Positions 42,301-48,524 of a stretch of 49,547 bases of DNA are shown piece after piece. This stretch comes from an uncultured Bacteroidales bacterium (GTDB lineage: Bacteria; Bacteroidota; Bacteroidia; Bacteroidales; F082). The notes beneath the pieces were generated by a model that was not told the origin of the DNA, made no database searches, and saw only the letters and a program-made list of their open reading frames with translations. Numbering within the stretch: position 1 is the first letter of the stretch; every line of letters starts with the position of its first letter. The stretch lies in contig CAMYYB010000011.1 of NCBI GenBank assembly GCA_947303335.1, positions 1 to 49,547 on the forward strand, written 5' to 3'. The position numbers were made by a program, and so were the translations under genes.

Positions 42301-43307
42301 ACTTTGAAAGTCAAGGTGTTGGATATTGGTACGGATCTCTCATTGCTTTGAATAATGAACAGATGTACAAGATTCGCACCAATGCTGTTTGTGATGCTTC
42401 TATGACGGGTCACATTACCTTGCCAATAAACCACCCCATCACCATCAATGAGGGTTGGAGCTGGATAGGTTTTCCCAGCTCGCAAAGCATAGATATTGCA
42501 ACAGCCTTGGGCAGCTTTACACCTGAAGCCGATGATATCATCAAGGGGAGAAACGCTTCCGCTACCTTCGTCTCCTCTGGCAACTACAACCTTTGGTACG
42601 GACCACTCAACACTCTTGAACCCGGACAAGGCTACATGTACAAGTCGAACAGCAGCGAGACGAAGACTTTAGTCTACCAGACGGGACGGGGAACTGAAGA
42701 GCTGAAGCCCAATAACACACCTGAGGTCAATGTGTTCGTTCCCGCAGTTGAAAACTATGCCGATAACATGCTCATCACCGCTGTGATTGAGGTGGAGGGC
42801 GAGGAGTTGCGCTCTGAGGATTACGAGCTTGCCGCCTTTGTGGGCGACGAATGTCGCGGAAGCGTCAAGCTGATGTACGTCGAGCCATTTGACCGCTATG
42901 TTGCCTTCCTGCTAGCCTTTGGCGAAGCCACCGAGGAGATGCACTTCGTGCTGACTGACGGCAACGATGTGAGCCTGTCCGATGACCTCGTCCGCTATGA
43001 AACGGACGGCACAGTGGGCACTTTGACGGAGCCCGTCACTTTGCATTTCGGTACACTTGGAGTGGGTGAGGGCATGCAGTTGCCAGTCAATATTTATCCC
43101 AACCCGTCGAAGGGAATCTTCAACATCGAGGGCGTGAGCATACAGAAGGTTGAAGTGATCGACACTTACGGACAAGTTATCCTCTCCGAGGAAGTGAAAA
43201 ACGACTGCTTGCAGATTAACCTCCGCGACAGAGCCGTTGGTGCTTATCTGCTGCGTGTCGTAACCGATAAGGGAGTTACCTCTAAGAAATTGGTCTTGGT
43301 GAGGTAA
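36366..43307 (+). CDS. giant T9SS-secreted protein with InlB-like repeats
   Basis: A 2313-residue exported protein. The order is: signal peptide (about 1-32); an N-terminal region with a C-W-G-P-F type domain (about 150-298); six consecutive repeats of about 72 residues (299-727) of the InlB B-repeat kind (N-P-x-x-G-G-x-V, Y-G-x-x-C-T-L-x-A, G-Y-x-F-x-x-W-x-E); a repeat split by a 413-residue insert (about 749-1161); a full repeat; a repeat split by a 420-residue insert (about 1307-1726); and two more repeats. The inserts hold chitobiase-like Fn3 domains, a DUF5689/OB-like part and a choice-of-anchor J domain. A W-N-W-Y-S-T domain and the T9SS sorting domain (N-I-Y-P-N-P-S-K-G) end the protein. 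It is probably surface-bound or released. The ligand is unknown. Confidence 0.9.
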   Translation: MQVKPMQQMRGILKNALFILLLSAAGTSNAMAQIFSSQHVSLVNSQVATIEFDIRELSVYDERIILMYNLLNDSRFIVSLGETDGVFVVGASDAYEELDLSETFSDFWEQNTNQFSAMDKSAVSELALEYKSELPYDIIASLMMDFYVMSRTNNTCLAAEQFCTDNGLYQYPAGVNAGTGEAGPDYQCLRTTPNPAWFYLQIGNPGSMSIYMYSTPSHDLDFCCWGPFVDPFTPCPDELTANTVVSCSYSASATETCIIPSSAQTGEYYIMVITNYSNQVCNINFSKIDGSGTASCGPYDISVSALPEQGGTISGNGVCYGGQWTVSALANVGYTFMYWTEGDEIVSSDASFTFAPVRDMNLVAHFALPFDVVATANPSQGGTVFGSGAYDYGTLCTLTAVANEGYSFTYWTEDDEIVSYESSYDFVVTGERSLQAHFSLPFVVLATVNPAQGGTVIGSGAYDYGATCTMTASANTGYTFMYWIENSDTLSFDANYSFVVTGDRYLTACFALPFNIMAVSNPSEGGEIVGSGTFDYGTICTLTATANSGYTFMNWTENNEVVSNDADYGFIVTRDRILQANFALPFNITATACPEAGGTVSGGGYYEYGSTCSLEAFANENYTFMYWTEEGEVVSNDPNYSFVVTGERNLQASFSLPLSVVAIANPENGGVVSGYGEYVYGTICTLTATPKPGYEFVCWMEDGELVSTETQYSFTVTSSCILVANFGESFSISVSSNPLEGGTVRIEEANSQTFTRGSRLLAASIDFSEQGYSNGQDLGGQEIFIDDNVSIIFFNGTNSNSPRYFSTGTAVRCYSGNYFTVTTTVGTISDITLTFGSGDGENEITTDVGSFDVSSWNGNDAIVNFFIGGTTYHRRIRTVTVNYTANEGQQIVAAPVFNPSGGIYFGPQLVSIYCDTEGATIHYTTDGSNPTENSAIYDSPITISNNTWLKAIALKDDYEASAIATTVYTISNMMTIAEARALGNNEYAMVQGIVNHINGRYVFIQDATAGIALYLNNNSMPGNLTIGDMVLAYGMKSVYNGLVELIGIDGSSQDFFRIISSGNPLPLTVKSIAEINADDEYTTQSTRIMIQRALIGSINPNGYTPLDQNGSTINIYRIPDFVDVVEGDYVNVIGVIGCYDIPYVMVSFATDVVPTTIQQIESFVSGTTINLVATPNLGYSFVNWTKNGEVVSMDSIYSLTVTENADYVANFSLVDYEITALANPEGDCLVSGGGVFHYGDTCTLTANSNEAYSFTNWTKDGIVVSDNEVYSFVVTESANYVANFVPNNYVISVEANPSNGGVIIFEDYVVLDNYVRVSNVGQLTDGSKVIIAARYDDNPQNYFAIGNTLMTNNKLGTTAFVSNILGYNEILPESITDNEDSYYWTLNITDNGYTFTNVNGDMIGYYGYGTNFLMGGENTVWNLTTSISETGSMVPDYFGFNIVNYNNSMRAFALNSTHVCGAYAYTDVNMTSPGYNFFLDFFVQGDASTPTVTVPIFDLAGGTYYETQTVTLSCPALDATIYYSIESENGPWIEYEEPIVVDEDMTIWAYAAKEGYNDSPIVSAEYVIQADNSIILSQNWEGDWDGWTAVSIEGEASWSINQYAGNRYAYINGYNHGANTDWLISPVFNIDGFNDVELTFRTARNYTGTEIEVFFSNDYDGQNPATATWIPLSCNLSMSSWTWVESGVIDLSGFSGTNCYIGFKYMCDESQAAGWEVDDILLVGDFGQNNREVGYQTYPYGSVATLRAIANSGYAFVRWTEDGEEISTDSVYSFNVTGNRNLVANFATMYTVSVEVSPSNAGTVNGAGTYQAGSTCLLTAIANEGFTFVNWSINGTVISTNPTYGFTVNNNRSLVANFSPMMITASIDPENAGVVTGTGDYTFGSICTLVAIANPDFQFENWTLNGSVVSTDSTFEFVVSESLNLVAHFQYIHTQYFTDGWNWYSTFIEQSGINGLLMLENSLGGSGIRIQGKNAGTDYFESQGVGYWYGSLIALNNEQMYKIRTNAVCDASMTGHITLPINHPITINEGWSWIGFPSSQSIDIATALGSFTPEADDIIKGRNASATFVSSGNYNLWYGPLNTLEPGQGYMYKSNSSETKTLVYQTGRGTEELKPNNTPEVNVFVPAVENYADNMLITAVIEVEGEELRSEDYELAAFVGDECRGSVKLMYVEPFDRYVAFLLAFGEATEEMHFVLTDGNDVSLSDDLVRYETDGTVGTLTEPVTLHFGTLGVGEGMQLPVNIYPNPSKGIFNIEGVSIQKVEVIDTYGQVILSEEVKNDCLQINLRDRAVGAYLLRVVTDKGVTSKKLVLVR

Positions 43308-43329
43308 TAGGATTTGACAATGTTTTACT

Positions 43330-43375
43330 CGTAGCCGTGTTGTGCTTTTGCTTTGCAATAGTGCACACGGCTACG
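43330..43375. terminator. hairpin after the T9SS gene
   Basis: CGTAGCCGTGT (43330-43340) and ACACGGCTACG (43365-43375) are perfect 11-bp arms around a 24-nt loop, 22 bp after the stop. The plus strand lacks a clear T-run, so it may be a weak terminator or 3'-end stabiliser. Confidence 0.5.
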
Positions 43376-43493
43376 GATGTTTATTGAATCATGACAAAGG
43401 GAGGTCGCAATGACGTAAACGGTGTGAAGAGCCCCTGCTGAAAAAAAAGTTTTTGAACAATTTATTGCCGAAAAGAGTACACAATAGAAGAAA

Positions 43494-43670
43494 ATGTGTA
43501 ATTTTGCACCAAAAGTCGGGTGGAAAATGTGTGTAAAAATGAAAAAAGTCGGGTGGAAAATGTGTGCAAAACAGGAAAAAGTCGGGTGGAAAATGTGTGG
43601 AAGATTCAAAAAAGTCGGGTGGAAAATGTGTAACGTGACTACAACATCGGAAGAATGGATTATCTTCTGA
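43494..43670 (+). CDS. 58-residue ORF of 11-residue repeats (K-V-G-W-K-M-C)
   Basis: ATG 43494 to TGA 43668-43670. Four units share the core GTCGGGTGGAAAATGTGT, at 43515, 43548, 43581 and 43614, each 33 bp apart. The translation is M-C-N-F-A-P, then four K-V-G-W-K-M-C units separated by four variable residues, then a 12-residue tail ending E-E-W-I-I-F. The unit is Lys/Trp/Met/Cys-rich, positively charged and cysteine-spaced. A -7 element (43499-43507) overlaps the first codons, so either a transcript starts at the array and translation begins at an internal ATG, or the array acts as RNA or DNA. No family is recognised. Confidence 0.45.
   Translation: MCNFAPKVGWKMCVKMKKVGWKMCAKQEKVGWKMCGRFKKVGWKMCNVTTTSEEWIIF
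43499..43507 (+). promoter_or_regulatory. -7 element at the edge of the 33-bp array
   Basis: TAATTTTGC; expected initiation would be at about 43513, at the first base of the repeat array. Confidence 0.5.
43515..43631 (+). repeat. 33-bp tandem array (4 copies)
   Basis: An 18-bp core is identical in all four copies (43515, 43548, 43581, 43614), with A-rich flanks and variable 8-11 bp between. The period of 33 is three times 11. Confidence 0.92.
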
Positions 43671-43752
43671 CCCTACCCATGTATATGGCATTCTTGCTGA
43701 AAGAAGTGTAAAAATAATTCGCTGAACCTGTAATACTTATCAGGATTTTTTC

Positions 43753-43761
43753 TATTTTTGC
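43753..43761 (+). promoter_or_regulatory. -7 promoter element of rpsA
   Basis: TATTTTTGC; the ATG is at 43890, giving a leader of about 120 nt, long enough for S1 autoregulation (inference). Confidence 0.6.
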
Positions 43762-43889
43762 CGCCCGATTTGAGCCGCACTCCAGAGTGATTGCAAAATC
43801 AGCGGTTCTTATTGGTAATCAAATGTTTAACCCCTCGGTTACGAGCCTCTGGAACGCAATCGGGTACAATAAAAATCATCATTCCTACA

Positions 43890-45797
43890 ATGGAAGAACA
43901 AGAAAACATCATCAATGAGGCTCCCGTCGAGGCCGCTCCCGTAGCAGAAAAGCCGGTTGAGAGAAAGCCCAAAGCCCCCAAACAAAAACCCGTCCCCGCC
44001 GAAGATTTCGACTGGACATCATCCCACAAGAAGTTCGACAACTACAGCGCTGACGAGCGTCAGAAGCTGGAAGAGAAGTATGCCGGCACGATGAGCCAAG
44101 TGGCTGACCACGAGGTCATCGAAGGTACTGTCGTCGCCATCACCCCCCGTGAGGTGGTCGTCAACATCGGCTACAAGTCGGACGGCGTTATCGCTATCAC
44201 CGAGTTCCGCACCAACCCCAACCTGAAGGTGGGCGACAAAGTGGAAGTCTATGTGGAGAACCAGGAAGGTCCTAACGGCCAACTCATCCTCTCGCACAAG
44301 AAGGCTCTGCTGCTCAAATCATGGGATCGCGTCAACGAAGCTTTCGAAAAGGGCGAAATCATCAACGGTTACGTCAAGAGCCGCACCAAGGGTGGTCTCA
44401 TCGTCGAAGTGTTCGGCCTCGAAGCCTTCCTGCCCGGTTCACAAATCGACGTCAAGCCGATTCGCGACTACGACGTGTTTGTTGACAGCGTGATGGAATT
44501 CAAAGTCGTGAAGATCAACCAAGAGTTCAAGAACGTGGTTGTGTCTCACAAAGCCCTCATCGAGGACGAACTCGAAGCCCAGAAGGCCGAGATCATCAGC
44601 AAGCTCGAGAAGGGTCAGATCCTCGAAGGCGTGGTCAAGAACATCACCAGCTACGGTGTGTTCATCGACCTCGGCGGCGTTGACGGTCTCATCCACATTA
44701 CCGACCTCAGCTGGGGCCGCATCAGCCATCCCGAAGAGGTGGTCACCTTGGACGAGAAGATCAAGGTCGTCATCCTCGACTTCGACGACAATAAGAAGCG
44801 TATCGCTCTCGGTCTCAAGCAACTCACTCCTCATCCGTGGGATGCCCTCGATGCCAACCTGCAAGTGGGCGACACCGTTAAGGGTAAGGTCGTTGTCGTT
44901 GCCGACTACGGTGCATTTGTCGAAATCGCTCCCGGCGTTGAAGGTCTCATCCACGTCTCTGAGATGTCGTGGTCGCAGCACCTCCGCAGCGCTCAGGACT
45001 TCCTGAAGGTGGGCGACGAGGTGGAGGCCAAGATTTTGACTCTCGACCGCGAGGAACGCAAGATGAGCCTCGGTATGAAGCAGCTGATGCCCGACCCGTG
45101 GGCCAGCATCGCCGACCGCTATCCTGTGGGCTCGAAGCACACCGCCACTGTACGCAACTTCACCAACTTCGGCATCTTCGTCGAGCTTGAGGAAGGCGTT
45201 GACGGCCTCATCCACATCAGCGACCTCAGCTGGAGCAAGAAGATCAAGCACCCGGCAGAGTTCACGAAGGTAGGCGAGACCATCGAAGTTGTTGTTCTTG
45301 ATGTCGACCAGGAGAACCGTCGTCTCAGCCTCGGCCACAAGCAACTTGAGGAGAATCCTTGGGATGTGTTTGAGACTGTGTTTACCGTTGGTTCCATGCA
45401 GCAAGGCACCGTCATCAGCGCCACCGACAAGGGTGCTGTGGTTTCGCTGCCCTATGGCGTTGAAGGCTTCTGCCCCAGCCGCTACATGAAGAAGGAAGAC
45501 GGCACTGCCGCCAAGGTGGACGACACCCTCGAATTCAAGGTCCTTGAGTTCAACAAGGAAAACAAGAAAATCATCCTTGCCCTGCCTAAAGTGGAAGTAG
45601 AGAAGGAAGCTCCCGCTAAGACAAACGAGGAGAGCGAAGCCGAAAAGGCTGCCAAGCAAACCAAGCGCACCGTGAAGCAAATCAATGACAACATTGAGCA
45701 CAGCACCTTGGGTGACCTTGAGGTTCTCGCTGGCCTGAAGGAAAACCTTGAGAAGCAGGAAAAGGCTGCAGCCAAGGAAGAGCCTAAAGCAGAGTAA
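43890..45797 (+). CDS. rpsA: 30S ribosomal protein S1
   Basis: A 635-residue protein with an acidic, Glu/Pro/Lys-rich N-terminus (about 1-65), six S1 RNA-binding domains (about 70-560; for example G-V-V-K-N-I-T-S-Y-G-V-F-I-D-L-G-G-V-D-G-L-I-H) and a charged tail. S1 binds mRNA on the small subunit. The frame is open from 43791, but the ATG at 43890 gives the usual Bacteroidota N-terminus M-E-E-Q-E. C-rich codons dominate, as expected for a highly expressed gene, unlike the A/T-rich islets on either side. A strong terminator follows. Confidence 0.96.
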   Translation: MEEQENIINEAPVEAAPVAEKPVERKPKAPKQKPVPAEDFDWTSSHKKFDNYSADERQKLEEKYAGTMSQVADHEVIEGTVVAITPREVVVNIGYKSDGVIAITEFRTNPNLKVGDKVEVYVENQEGPNGQLILSHKKALLLKSWDRVNEAFEKGEIINGYVKSRTKGGLIVEVFGLEAFLPGSQIDVKPIRDYDVFVDSVMEFKVVKINQEFKNVVVSHKALIEDELEAQKAEIISKLEKGQILEGVVKNITSYGVFIDLGGVDGLIHITDLSWGRISHPEEVVTLDEKIKVVILDFDDNKKRIALGLKQLTPHPWDALDANLQVGDTVKGKVVVVADYGAFVEIAPGVEGLIHVSEMSWSQHLRSAQDFLKVGDEVEAKILTLDREERKMSLGMKQLMPDPWASIADRYPVGSKHTATVRNFTNFGIFVELEEGVDGLIHISDLSWSKKIKHPAEFTKVGETIEVVVLDVDQENRRLSLGHKQLEENPWDVFETVFTVGSMQQGTVISATDKGAVVSLPYGVEGFCPSRYMKKEDGTAAKVDDTLEFKVLEFNKENKKIILALPKVEVEKEAPAKTNEESEAEKAAKQTKRTVKQINDNIEHSTLGDLEVLAGLKENLEKQEKAAAKEEPKAE

Positions 45798-45820
45798 TGT
45801 TTTCTCATAATTGTTTTTGT

Positions 45821-45852
45821 GACCGCCTTCCTTTGTGGAGGGCGGTCTTTTT
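45821..45852 (+). terminator. rho-independent terminator of rpsA
   Basis: GACCGCCTTCC and GGAGGGCGGTC pair over 11 bp with one G-U, loop TTTGT, followed by TTTTT. Confidence 0.92.
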
Positions 45853-45864
45853 CAATAACTAAAT

Positions 45865-46113
45865 ATGAAAATTATGGCACAGAAACTCAACAGAATCAGT
45901 TTCGCTTTGAGAGAAGATGAGACCTTTATTCCACTCATCGCCTTGCTAAAAGCCACTGGAGTGGTGGATACGGGCAGCGAGGCACAAGAAGTAGTCACAG
46001 CAGGTATGGTGCTTCGCAACGGCGAAGTGGAGACCCGCAAGCGAGCCAAAATTATTGCCGGGGAAGTGATTGTTTTCCAAAACCATGAAATTCTCGTTGA
46101 AGGGTGGGATTAA
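45865..46113 (+). CDS. small S4-domain RNA-binding protein (YbcJ/YaaA-like)
   Basis: An 82-residue protein of the S4_2 type. F-I-P-L-I-A-L-L-K-A-T-G-V-V-D-T-G-S-E-A-Q-x-V-V-T-A-G is the S4 helix pair, followed by V-L-R-N-G-E-V-E-T-R-K-R-A-K-I and G-E-V-I-V-F. It is expected to bind RNA, perhaps ribosomal. An in-frame ATG at 45874 would give 79 residues. It lies 12 bp after the rpsA terminator. Confidence 0.88.
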   Translation: MKIMAQKLNRISFALREDETFIPLIALLKATGVVDTGSEAQEVVTAGMVLRNGEVETRKRAKIIAGEVIVFQNHEILVEGWD

Positions 46114-46184
46114 TTGAATCAATCAAGATTGTAAAATATACCCACAAAAAATACTTTTCGGGCAGTTTTAACGAAAAACTTGCA

Positions 46185-46202
46185 GGTAATAAAATTATTA
46201 CC
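46185..46202. repeat. 18-bp AT-rich palindrome
   Basis: GGTAATAA and TTATTACC flank two A bases, 17 bp before the small ORF at 46220. It could be an operator. Confidence 0.6.
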
Positions 46203-46219
46203 TATTCTCGCAAAGTCTG

Positions 46220-46321
46220 ATGGCGCAATACATCAGCGGAAAGAAGAAAGCCAGCAAAGCCCGCATGGAATTGATTCTCGAAACGATTCATGAAGTGGGG
46301 CGGGAGTTGGTGGCAGTGTAA
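46220..46321 (+). pseudogene. 33-codon ORF ending in the direct repeat
   Basis: ATG 46220 to TAA 46319-46321. The last 27 codons lie in the 84-bp repeat (46238-46321) and read K-K-A-S-K-A-R-M-E-L-I-L-E-T-I-H-E-V. A second copy of this 3' end, with a stop directly upstream in frame, is at 47011-47094. It may be a small gene or the C-terminal fragment of one that was a target site. No family is recognised. Confidence 0.35.
46238..46321 (+). repeat. 84-bp direct repeat, left copy
   Basis: Identical to 47011-47094 except at its fourth base (A versus C). Together the copies frame the toxin-antitoxin module. Confidence 0.93.
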
Positions 46322-46330
46322 AAATAGAAA

Positions 46331-46363
46331 AATCGCCCTCTGGAATATTTCTGGCGGGCGATT
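46331..46363 (-). terminator. terminator of the toxin-antitoxin operon
   Basis: AATCGCCC and GGGCGATT (8-bp arms) followed on the minus strand by TTTTTC and TATTTT. It sits 3 bp after the toxin stop. Confidence 0.75.
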
Positions 46364-46366
46364 GTA

Positions 46367-46687
46367 TTAGTCTCTTTTGGCAAAGAGTTTTTTCAACGCT
46401 CTATCATCCATTCTATTGTTCCATAATAAAATAATAAACACTTCTGTTTCTCTTACACAATAAAAGACCCGAGTGAGTTTGGAATGAAGCACTCTCATCG
46501 GCATGTCTTTGTATTTGTACCGAGATTCTTCGGTGCCAAGTTCTGGAAATTCGGTCAACAGGTCAATGCGGGATATGATGTCTTCATAAACCTTTAAGGC
46601 AACATCTGGTCCAAACGTTTGCATGACGTATGTGACAATGGCTGCAAATTCAGATTCCGCTGCGTTGTGCCAACGAATCTCCCTCAT
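46367..46687 (-). CDS. RelE/ParE-family toxin
   Basis: A 106-residue protein of the RelE/ParE superfamily: W-H-N-A-A-E-S-E-F-A-A-I-V-T-Y-V, a helix with E-D-I-I-S-R-I-D-L-L, F-P-E-L-G, then the beta strands R-V-F-Y-C-V-R-E-T-E-V-F-I-I-L-L-W-N-N-R-x-D. The ParE branch poisons gyrase while RelE cuts mRNA at the ribosome; the sequence does not decide between them. It overlaps the antitoxin gene by 4 bp. Confidence 0.88.
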   Translation of the reverse strand: MREIRWHNAAESEFAAIVTYVMQTFGPDVALKVYEDIISRIDLLTEFPELGTEESRYKYKDMPMRVLHSKLTRVFYCVRETEVFIILLWNNRMDDRALKKLFAKRD

Positions 46688-46938
46688 GCCAAAATTGCTT
46701 TAATGTGGGCTTTGACTTCATCGTTGCTAACCAATTCAGCAGTGCCATCTTCAATGCTTTGCATCCGTTCAGCAATTAGCTTTTCCACTTCTTCTTCAGT
46801 GTAGCAGCAAGGCAATTCTGTTGTTGTTTCCTTTGGCGAAACAAGTTCCATGGCAAAACGCCTTACTTTTCGGGTAAGTTCTTCAGGAGAAAAAGTGCCG
46901 TATGAAGGCAAATTGATATTGATGGATACTCCGTGCAT
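46684..46938 (-). CDS. antitoxin partner
   Basis: An 84-residue protein encoded immediately upstream of the toxin. The N-terminal part (H-G-V-S-I-N-I-N-L-P-S-Y) may form a strand, followed by F-S-P-E-E-L-T-R-K-V-R-R-F-A. The C-terminal part is a charged helix (E-E-E-V-E-K-L-I-A-E-R-M) and N-D-E-V-K-A-H-I-K-A-I-L. It is identified as an antitoxin by position, size and acidity; the family is not certain. The frame is open to 47064, but the -7 element at 46968-46960 places the start at 46938. Confidence 0.75.
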   Translation of the reverse strand: MHGVSININLPSYGTFSPEELTRKVRRFAMELVSPKETTTELPCCYTEEEVEKLIAERMQSIEDGTAELVSNDEVKAHIKAILA

Positions 46939-46959
46939 GTTGATTTTCTTTTTCTGTCT

Positions 46960-46968
46960 GCAAAAATA
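46960..46968 (-). promoter_or_regulatory. -7 promoter element of the toxin-antitoxin operon
   Basis: Minus-strand TATTTTTGC, 21 bp upstream of the antitoxin ATG. Confidence 0.7.
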
Positions 46969-47010
46969 ACAATAATACTGATAATGGAGCATGAATAAAG
47001 AAAAAAAGTT

Positions 47011-47094
47011 GGACAGAAGAAAGCCAGCAAAGCCCGCATGGAATTGATTCTCGAAACGATTCATGAAGTGGGGCGGGAGTTGGTGGCAGTGTAA
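47011..47094 (+). repeat. 84-bp direct repeat, right copy
   Basis: One mismatch to 46238-46321. The shared frame ends at the same TAA but has no start codon here; an in-frame stop lies just upstream. Confidence 0.93.
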
Positions 47095-47226
47095 CCAAAA
47101 GGCGCTATGTCAATGTGTTGTTTTTGCTACATAATTTGTGCGTTTTGTTGACTGTAAAGATATAAAATTTTGGGTTTGTGGTAGGGAATTTTTGCCTTCA
47201 TTGTCAGAAAAACGGATAAAAACATG

Positions 47227-47235
47227 TATATTTGC
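47227..47235 (+). promoter_or_regulatory. -7 promoter element of the DUF4143 ATPase gene
   Basis: TATATTTGC, 72 bp upstream of the ATG at 47308. Confidence 0.6.
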
Positions 47236-47307
47236 TGCCGATTTTTATTCAAAATAAGAGTTATTACTACGGATTTTTAATCAAAAAACAACTAAAATAC
47301 TGATATT

Positions 47308-48447
47308 ATGTATAATAGGGTTTTGTCATTGTCGGAGTCAGAAACCAATAGCCTTTTCCTGTTCGGGGCAAGACAGACCGGAAAGACAAGCTTGCTTCGG
47401 GAGCGTTTTCCAGATTGTATCTATTATGATTTGCTTGAGTTCGATATTATGATGCGGTTTCGGCAACGGCCATCCTTGTTGCGCGACTTGCTTATGGAAG
47501 TGCCCAATGGAAGTTTGGTGGTCATTGACGAAATCCAACAAGTGCCCGAACTGCTCAATGAAATTCATCTGCTCATTTCACGAAAACAGATAAGGTTTAT
47601 CCTGTGTGGATCGAGTGCAAGAAAACTGCGGCGTAATTCGGTCAACACCTTGGGCGGGCGTGCCTTGCCGACCTATCTGTATCCTTTGGTGAGTGCCGAA
47701 ATCCCTGATTTCAACCTAATTAGGGCGGTGAACAACGGCATGATGCCAGCCATATATCCTCTTGAAAACCCTCGTCGACAGGTTCAAGCTTACGTTGATG
47801 TCTATCTGAAAGAGGAAATCATGGCTGAGGCTTTGGTACGAAATCTGATGGGATTCAGCAATTTCCTTAGAGCGGCGGCCATGACCAACGGCGAAATAGT
47901 GAACTATCAGAACATTGCACAAGATTGTGGAGTGGGCGCAAAAACAGTGAAGGAGTACTTTTCCATTCTCACTGACACGTTAATCGGTTACATGATTCCC
48001 GCTTATACGCGGACGAACAAGCGCAGTGTCGTTCAGGCACCTCGTTTCTATTTCTTTGATGTTTCCATTCCTAATTTCATGCTGAACCGCAGCGAGCTTC
48101 TTCCTGGTTCGCCAGAGTTTGGCCATGCTTTTGAACATTTCTTCATACAAGAGTTGGTGGCCTACTTGGGATACAACAACAGTGTTGAGCCGCTTTCCTA
48201 TTGGAGGACATATACAGGTTTGGAAGTTGATGCTGTAATAGGTGAGGCAAGAGTAGCCATTGAGTTCAAGTCTGTGACAGAAGTCAGGGTATCACATTTG
48301 AAGAACCTCAAGCGATTTGCGGAAGATTTTCCTAATGCACGGCTAATCATTGTCACTTTAGATAAACTCAGTCGCAAGATGGGCAACGTGGAAAGCTATT
48401 ATGTATATGATTTTCTAAAGTTGCTTTGGGAAGGGAAGATTATCTGA
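47308..48447 (+). CDS. AAA-type ATPase with DUF4143 domain
   Basis: A 379-residue protein with an AAA_14 N-terminal domain: Walker A F-G-A-R-Q-T-G-K-T-S-L-L near residue 20, Walker B L-V-V-I-D-E-I-Q-Q near residue 75, and a sensor-like I-L-C-G-S-S-A-R-K. The C-terminal DUF4143 domain (about 190-375) has F-Y-F-F-D-V-S-I-P-N, F-E-H-F-F-I-Q-E and a nuclease-like E-V-D-A-V-I ... A-I-E-F-K-S triad. These proteins are abundant in Bacteroidales and their role is unknown; the D/E-x-K pattern hints at a degenerate PD-(D/E)xK fold. Confidence 0.9.
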   Translation: MYNRVLSLSESETNSLFLFGARQTGKTSLLRERFPDCIYYDLLEFDIMMRFRQRPSLLRDLLMEVPNGSLVVIDEIQQVPELLNEIHLLISRKQIRFILCGSSARKLRRNSVNTLGGRALPTYLYPLVSAEIPDFNLIRAVNNGMMPAIYPLENPRRQVQAYVDVYLKEEIMAEALVRNLMGFSNFLRAAAMTNGEIVNYQNIAQDCGVGAKTVKEYFSILTDTLIGYMIPAYTRTNKRSVVQAPRFYFFDVSIPNFMLNRSELLPGSPEFGHAFEHFFIQELVAYLGYNNSVEPLSYWRTYTGLEVDAVIGEARVAIEFKSVTEVRVSHLKNLKRFAEDFPNARLIIVTLDKLSRKMGNVESYYVYDFLKLLWEGKII

Positions 48448-48461
48448 TTCAAACTTAACTA

Positions 48462-48501
48462 AATGAAAAAATCGCAACCCGAAGGCTGCGATTTTTTCAT
48501 T
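48462..48501. terminator. bidirectional terminator between the ATPase and gcvP
   Basis: Perfect 15-bp arms, AATGAAAAAATCGCA and its reverse complement, around a 10-nt loop. A-runs and T-runs are on both sides, so it serves both converging genes. Confidence 0.9.
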
Positions 48502-48524
48502 CTGCGCTTTCTGCCTGAACCAAA

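Larger units (their letters stand above)
43376..43889. other. intergenic region with 33-bp array
   Basis: Apart from the repeat ORF at 43494-43670 and the rpsA promoter at 43753-43761, no coding frame is convincing. Two minus-strand frames run through the array, but only because its 33-bp period keeps frames open. Confidence 0.6.

Noticed and set aside
43515-43631. A CRISPR-like array
   Set aside because: The repeat is 18 bp with variable parts of about 11-15 bp and there are no cas genes. The strict 33-bp period keeps the reading frame, so a tandem repeat is the better reading.
43325-43691. Minus-strand frames with H-F-P-P-D-F or H-I-F-H-P-T-F repeats
   Set aside because: A 33-bp period leaves several frames open at once. 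The plus frame has better start and stop positions and a matching promoter, so only that one is listed, with low confidence.
44439-45701. A 420-residue open frame opposite rpsA
   Set aside because: It is a mirror frame of the S1 repeats created by C-rich codon bias; the plus strand encodes six clear S1 domains.
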